Positions 19,811-22,345 of a stretch of DNA of 22,345 nucleotides are shown here, in pieces. The stretch lies in contig JAHFKQ010000008.1 of the NCBI GenBank assembly GCA_023245265.1, forward strand, positions 1 to 22,345. Direction: 5' to 3'. The notes beneath the pieces are model-generated. The model had not been told where the DNA came from and did not search any database. It worked only from the letters and a program-made list of their open reading frames with translations. The stretch is from Candidatus Collierbacteria bacterium (lineage in GTDB: Bacteria > Patescibacteriota > Microgenomatia > UBA1400 > MFAQ01). Position 1 is the stretch's first letter. Every line of letters starts with the position of its first letter. Made by a program: the position numbers and the translations under genes.

Positions 19811-20892
19811 ATGCCGCTATCACTGCCTTACCTTTTTTTATTTCATTAGTACTAAGTCTTGTCATTACGCCACTTACGATTTGGCTCTTGACCAAATGGG
19901 GCCTGGTAATTGATCCCAAAAAAACGCCTCATCCGGCACATATTCATAAACAACCGGTACCAAAGGGAGGAGGAGCGGCTATTTTCTTGGCGGTGTTTCT
20001 CACTTTGGCTCTATTTTTAAAATTTGACAAACATTTAATGGCGATTACTTTGGCGGCAGCTATCACAGTGGTGGTGGGACTCATCGATGATGTCCGGGGT
20101 ATGAATCCCTACCTTAGATTGAGTATTAATTTTCTGGCGGTCGGGATTATCGTCGCATCGGGAATAGGTATCGCCTTCGTGTCGAATCCTTTTGGCGGAA
20201 TAATCGACTTATCGCAACTGAGGTGGGGGTTTGACTTCTTGGGGAAACACCACGAGATTTGGATTTTGGCCGATATTTTTGCCTTGCTTTGGATTCCGAT
20301 TTTAATGAATGCCATCAATTGGTCTTCCGGAGTGGATGGTCAAATAAGTGGCGTGGTGGCGATTGCCGCATTGGCGCTAGGAATTATTTCTCTCAATTAC
20401 AGCGCCGATATTGCTCAATGGCCGGTGGCCACTTTGGCTTTTGCTTTGTCCGGAGCCTTTGTGGGACTAACTATTTTTCATTTTTACCCACAGAAAATAA
20501 TGCCGGGATACTCGGCTACCTCACTTGCCGGCTTACTGTTGGGAGTAATTTCGATATTGGCGACGGCCAAAGTGGGCACGGTATTGGTGGTTTTAGGAGT
20601 TCCGCTGATTGATTTTGGATATTTAATTATCAAAAGAATCATGGCGGGTAAATCGCCGGTCTGGGGAGATCGGAATCATCTTCACCATAAGCTGCTCGAT
20701 ATGGGCTGGGGGAAGAGGAGGATTGCTTTGTTTTACTGGCTGATAACCGTCACTCTCGCGGTGGCGGCAGTCAAGTTTGAGGCTAGAAGTAAACTACTCA
20801 TCATGATAGGATTAGTCATCTCGATGTTACTTTTCGTACTATGGCAATACTCCTCGCACTATTCAAAACCGTCCGCCCAAGACAATGGGTAA
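19807..20892 (+). CDS. WecA/MraY-like polyprenyl-phosphate sugar-1-phosphate transferase with altered active-site motifs
   Basis: This 361-residue integral membrane protein (about ten helices) has the fold of WecA/TagO/MraY, which load a sugar-1-phosphate onto undecaprenyl phosphate. Kept motifs are VPKGGGAAIF (51-60), GLIDDVRG with Asp94-Asp95, and DRNHLHHKLLDMG with the His cluster at 291-294. Two motifs differ. NAINWSSGVDG (168-178) has Ser174 where the first Asp of DGxDG stands, keeping Asp177. KIMPGYSATS (230-239) replaces the usual F-x-G-D-x-G-S, so its conserved Asp is Tyr235. I recall similar variants in other CPR proteins. Whether it is active, and on what sugar, is open. It overlaps both neighbours (4 and 52 bases). 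Confidence 0.88.
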   Translation: MNAAITALPFFISLVLSLVITPLTIWLLTKWGLVIDPKKTPHPAHIHKQPVPKGGGAAIFLAVFLTLALFLKFDKHLMAITLAAAITVVVGLIDDVRGMNPYLRLSINFLAVGIIVASGIGIAFVSNPFGGIIDLSQLRWGFDFLGKHHEIWILADIFALLWIPILMNAINWSSGVDGQISGVVAIAALALGIISLNYSADIAQWPVATLAFALSGAFVGLTIFHFYPQKIMPGYSATSLAGLLLGVISILATAKVGTVLVVLGVPLIDFGYLIIKRIMAGKSPVWGDRNHLHHKLLDMGWGKRRIALFYWLITVTLAVAAVKFEARSKLLIMIGLVISMLLFVLWQYSSHYSKPSAQDNG

Positions 20893-21770
20893 AAAACTTT
20901 GCCTTGTTCGCGGCACTGGTTTTTTCGGGTTTACTTTTTCAAGAGGGAGCTTTTAACCGAGTTTTCCAGGCATTTTTGGTTTTTACCATTTTCAGCAGTG
21001 CTACTTATCTTTTTAATGACTTGATTGATGTTGACGCCGACCGCAAACATCCTTACAAAAAAGCGCGGCCAATTGCTTCAGGGGAGTTACCGATTCCGAT
21101 AGCCATCTTTAGTCTAATACTGGGAGTAGTGATTGGACTCGGATGGGCCTTACAACTTAACTACTATCTTTTCCTAAGCGGATTAGTCTACCTGATTCTG
21201 CAAATCTTTTACACCACTTACCTCAAAAAAATACCCATCGTGGATGTGATTGTCATCGCCTCAGGGTACTTGATCCGGGTTTATGCCGGAGCTTTTACCA
21301 TCTCGGCACATATGGATGTCTGGTTTTTGATGACTGTAATTGCCGCCTCCCTCTTTTTGGCTGTCGGAAAGAGGAGAAGTGAGATGACGCTACTACTAAA
21401 CTACAAAGAGGCAGAGACGAGGGCGACATTGAAGCGGTACACCGAACAACTTCTGGATATATACACCGCGATGTTTGCGACAGGAACTTGGATTACTTAT
21501 GCTTTATTTTCCTTCAATCATCCACGGATTATTCCAGATGGTCGAGCCTTGGATATTATTTCAATTCTACCTAGGACCTTGGTGTCCGAGAAATGGATGA
21601 TGATAACTATTCCTTTTGTGGTCTACGGCATCATGAGATACCTACAACTGATTTATGAAAGCAATAAGGGGGAAAGTCCCGAGAGAATTCTGCTGTCGGA
21701 CAAGCCACTAATTGCGACCGTACTCACCTGGGGAGTGATGGTGATAGGGGTGCTGTACTATGTAGGGTAA
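20841..21770 (+). CDS. UbiA-family decaprenyl-phosphate phosphoribosyltransferase-like protein
   Basis: UbiA-family membrane prenyltransferases catalyse transfers onto polyprenyl lipids. The 309 residues have about nine membrane helices. The first Asp-rich motif, NDLIDVDADRKHP then KKARPIASG (59-81), is the NDxxDxxxDRxHPxKxxRP pattern of phosphoribosyl-diphosphate:decaprenyl-phosphate phosphoribosyltransferase (mycobacterial Rv3806c). YTTYLKKIPIVDVIVIASG (124-142) and AVGKRRSEM (174-182) match the second motif and the following GKRxxE. The inferred product is polyprenyl-phosphoryl-5-phosphoribose, the precursor of arabinan-type donors. The other steps (phosphatase, epimerase) are not in the window. 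ATG 20841 overlaps the WecA-like gene by 52 bases; no other start is apparent. Confidence 0.85.
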   Translation: MAILLALFKTVRPRQWVKNFALFAALVFSGLLFQEGAFNRVFQAFLVFTIFSSATYLFNDLIDVDADRKHPYKKARPIASGELPIPIAIFSLILGVVIGLGWALQLNYYLFLSGLVYLILQIFYTTYLKKIPIVDVIVIASGYLIRVYAGAFTISAHMDVWFLMTVIAASLFLAVGKRRSEMTLLLNYKEAETRATLKRYTEQLLDIYTAMFATGTWITYALFSFNHPRIIPDGRALDIISILPRTLVSEKWMMITIPFVVYGIMRYLQLIYESNKGESPERILLSDKPLIATVLTWGVMVIGVLYYVG

Positions 21771-22345
21771 CTACTTCACTAGTTTGGCGTATTGGGAAGA
21801 GACAAAACCCCAGGAACCTTTGACATATTCGATCGAGTACCAGCTAGAAGTGGACTCGATTTCCTTGTAGGCGAATTTGTCACCCGGATTAACTTTGGCT
21901 ACTTCAACGCCATTAGTCGAGGCAGTGTCGCGGACTTTGAGCCAACCGGTAGGAGTGCTTAAAATTTCGACATAAGGAGTAGCCATCACGGCGGAAGAAG
22001 AGGCTTGCTTGGGGAGAGGAGTAATAGCGGAGGCAGTGGGTTTAGGAGTAGGCGAAAGAGTGGTGGCCGAAGGAGTGGCAGTCGGAGCCGGAGTGATGGT
22101 CGGGACGACATCCATCGTAGCCATAGTGAGGTTTAAAACCAGTCGATAACCTTCTTGGACCGCGGCATTGACGATTTTATCTTGGTAACCGGGAGCGGTA
22201 AAAGCAAAGACATGGGGACCCGGGTTAACATCACTGGTGATAGGAGTAAAGCCGGCAGGTTTGCCATCGATACTGACAGTGGCGTTGGCCGGAAGACTGA
22301 TAATACTGACGGAAGAATCTTTACTGTTTGCCAGCTTCTCAAAAG
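21771..22345 (-). CDS. PEGA-SH3b protein, C-terminal part (runs off window end)
   Basis: The frame is open from the stop at 21771 to the window edge, giving 190 residues of a longer protein. From the edge there is a PEGA domain (SVSIISLPANATVSIDGK, then GYQDKIVNAAV and EGYRLVLNLTM). A Thr/Pro/Ser/Ala-rich linker follows (roughly 22125-21960), then a bacterial SH3 domain (WLKVRDTAST, VNPGDKFAYKEIES, WYSIEYVKGSWGFVSSQYAKL). PEGA and SH3b are extracytoplasmic domains that bind surface polymers. An internal ATG at 22124 might look like a start but lies inside the PEGA-linker frame, so I do not use it. The N-terminus, probably a signal peptide or lipobox, is outside. Its stop codon directly abuts the stop of the UbiA-like gene. 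Confidence 0.88.
   Translation of the reverse strand, partial: FEKLANSKDSSVSIISLPANATVSIDGKPAGFTPITSDVNPGPHVFAFTAPGYQDKIVNAAVQEGYRLVLNLTMATMDVVPTITPAPTATPSATTLSPTPKPTASAITPLPKQASSSAVMATPYVEILSTPTGWLKVRDTASTNGVEVAKVNPGDKFAYKEIESTSSWYSIEYVKGSWGFVSSQYAKLVK

Noticed and set aside
21771..22124. Separate 117-residue gene starting at ATG 22124
   Set aside because: The frame stays open upstream to the window edge and encodes a clear PEGA domain, so the ATG is internal to a longer protein.
22133..22342. 69-residue minus-strand reading frame
   Set aside because: It overlaps the PEGA domain in another frame and has a low-complexity composition with no family resemblance.
1..22345. CRISPR arrays, transposons, prophage genes or defence islands
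   Set aside because: No spaced repeats, transposase or phage structural motifs were seen. The LexA-type domain alone is not evidence of a prophage.

Overview
The window looks like chromosome from a Candidate Phyla Radiation (Patescibacteria) bacterium, most likely within or near Microgenomates. This is inferred from gene content and protein style, not from a marker phylogeny. The supporting signs are compact versions of housekeeping enzymes (UvrD, triosephosphate isomerase), a tandem FemAB pair, a WecA-like transferase with altered catalytic motifs, a MetRS with HIGF in place of HIGH, very tight gene packing and almost no intergenic DNA. TGA is used as a stop (for example 19808-19810), so the code is standard and not the Gracilibacteria/Absconditabacteria code. 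I see no rRNA, tRNA, CRISPR array or insertion sequence, and no gene-free stretch longer than about 125 bases.

Layout. 1-2903 (minus): a membrane-anchored partial gene, triosephosphate isomerase and a UvrD/PcrA helicase with its own terminator. 2968-4809 (plus): two FemAB-type peptidoglycan bridge aminoacyltransferases. 4748-6911 (minus): an OB-fold-only DUF35 protein, uracil-DNA glycosylase, a HEISH membrane metalloprotease candidate and TspO. 6959-8883 (plus): a PlsC-like acyltransferase, then a fusion of a LexA DNA-binding domain to a miniature UDP-sugar dehydrogenase. 8917-10513 (minus): an unrecognised protein and flavin-dependent thymidylate synthase. 10566-13565 (plus): a 999-residue UvrD-like helicase fused to an Fe-S RecB/AddB-type nuclease. 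13580-14566 (minus): RmuC. 14629-15337: two small convergent membrane proteins. 15424-21770 (plus): a TrpR/YerC-like regulator followed by six overlapping or abutting genes, metG, tatD, a processive GT2 glycosyltransferase, a small membrane protein, a WecA-like transferase and a UbiA-family polyprenyl-phosphate phosphoribosyltransferase. 21771-22345 (minus): the C-terminal part of a PEGA-SH3b protein that runs off the window.

Two themes dominate: DNA repair and nucleotide metabolism (UvrD, Ung, ThyX, helicase-nuclease, RmuC, TatD) and cell-envelope assembly (FemAB pair, PlsC-like, UDP-sugar dehydrogenase, GT2, WecA-like, UbiA-like).

The most striking whole-window signal is regulatory. At least eleven genes have a -10-like hexamer ending only 5-8 bases before the start codon, which predicts leaderless mRNAs. 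Only two genes carry a strong AGGAGG Shine-Dalgarno with a real leader. The best candidate for something new is the LexA-type winged helix fused to a UDP-sugar dehydrogenase with all catalytic residues kept, preceded by two copies of ATTAGTAAT exactly 11 bp apart.
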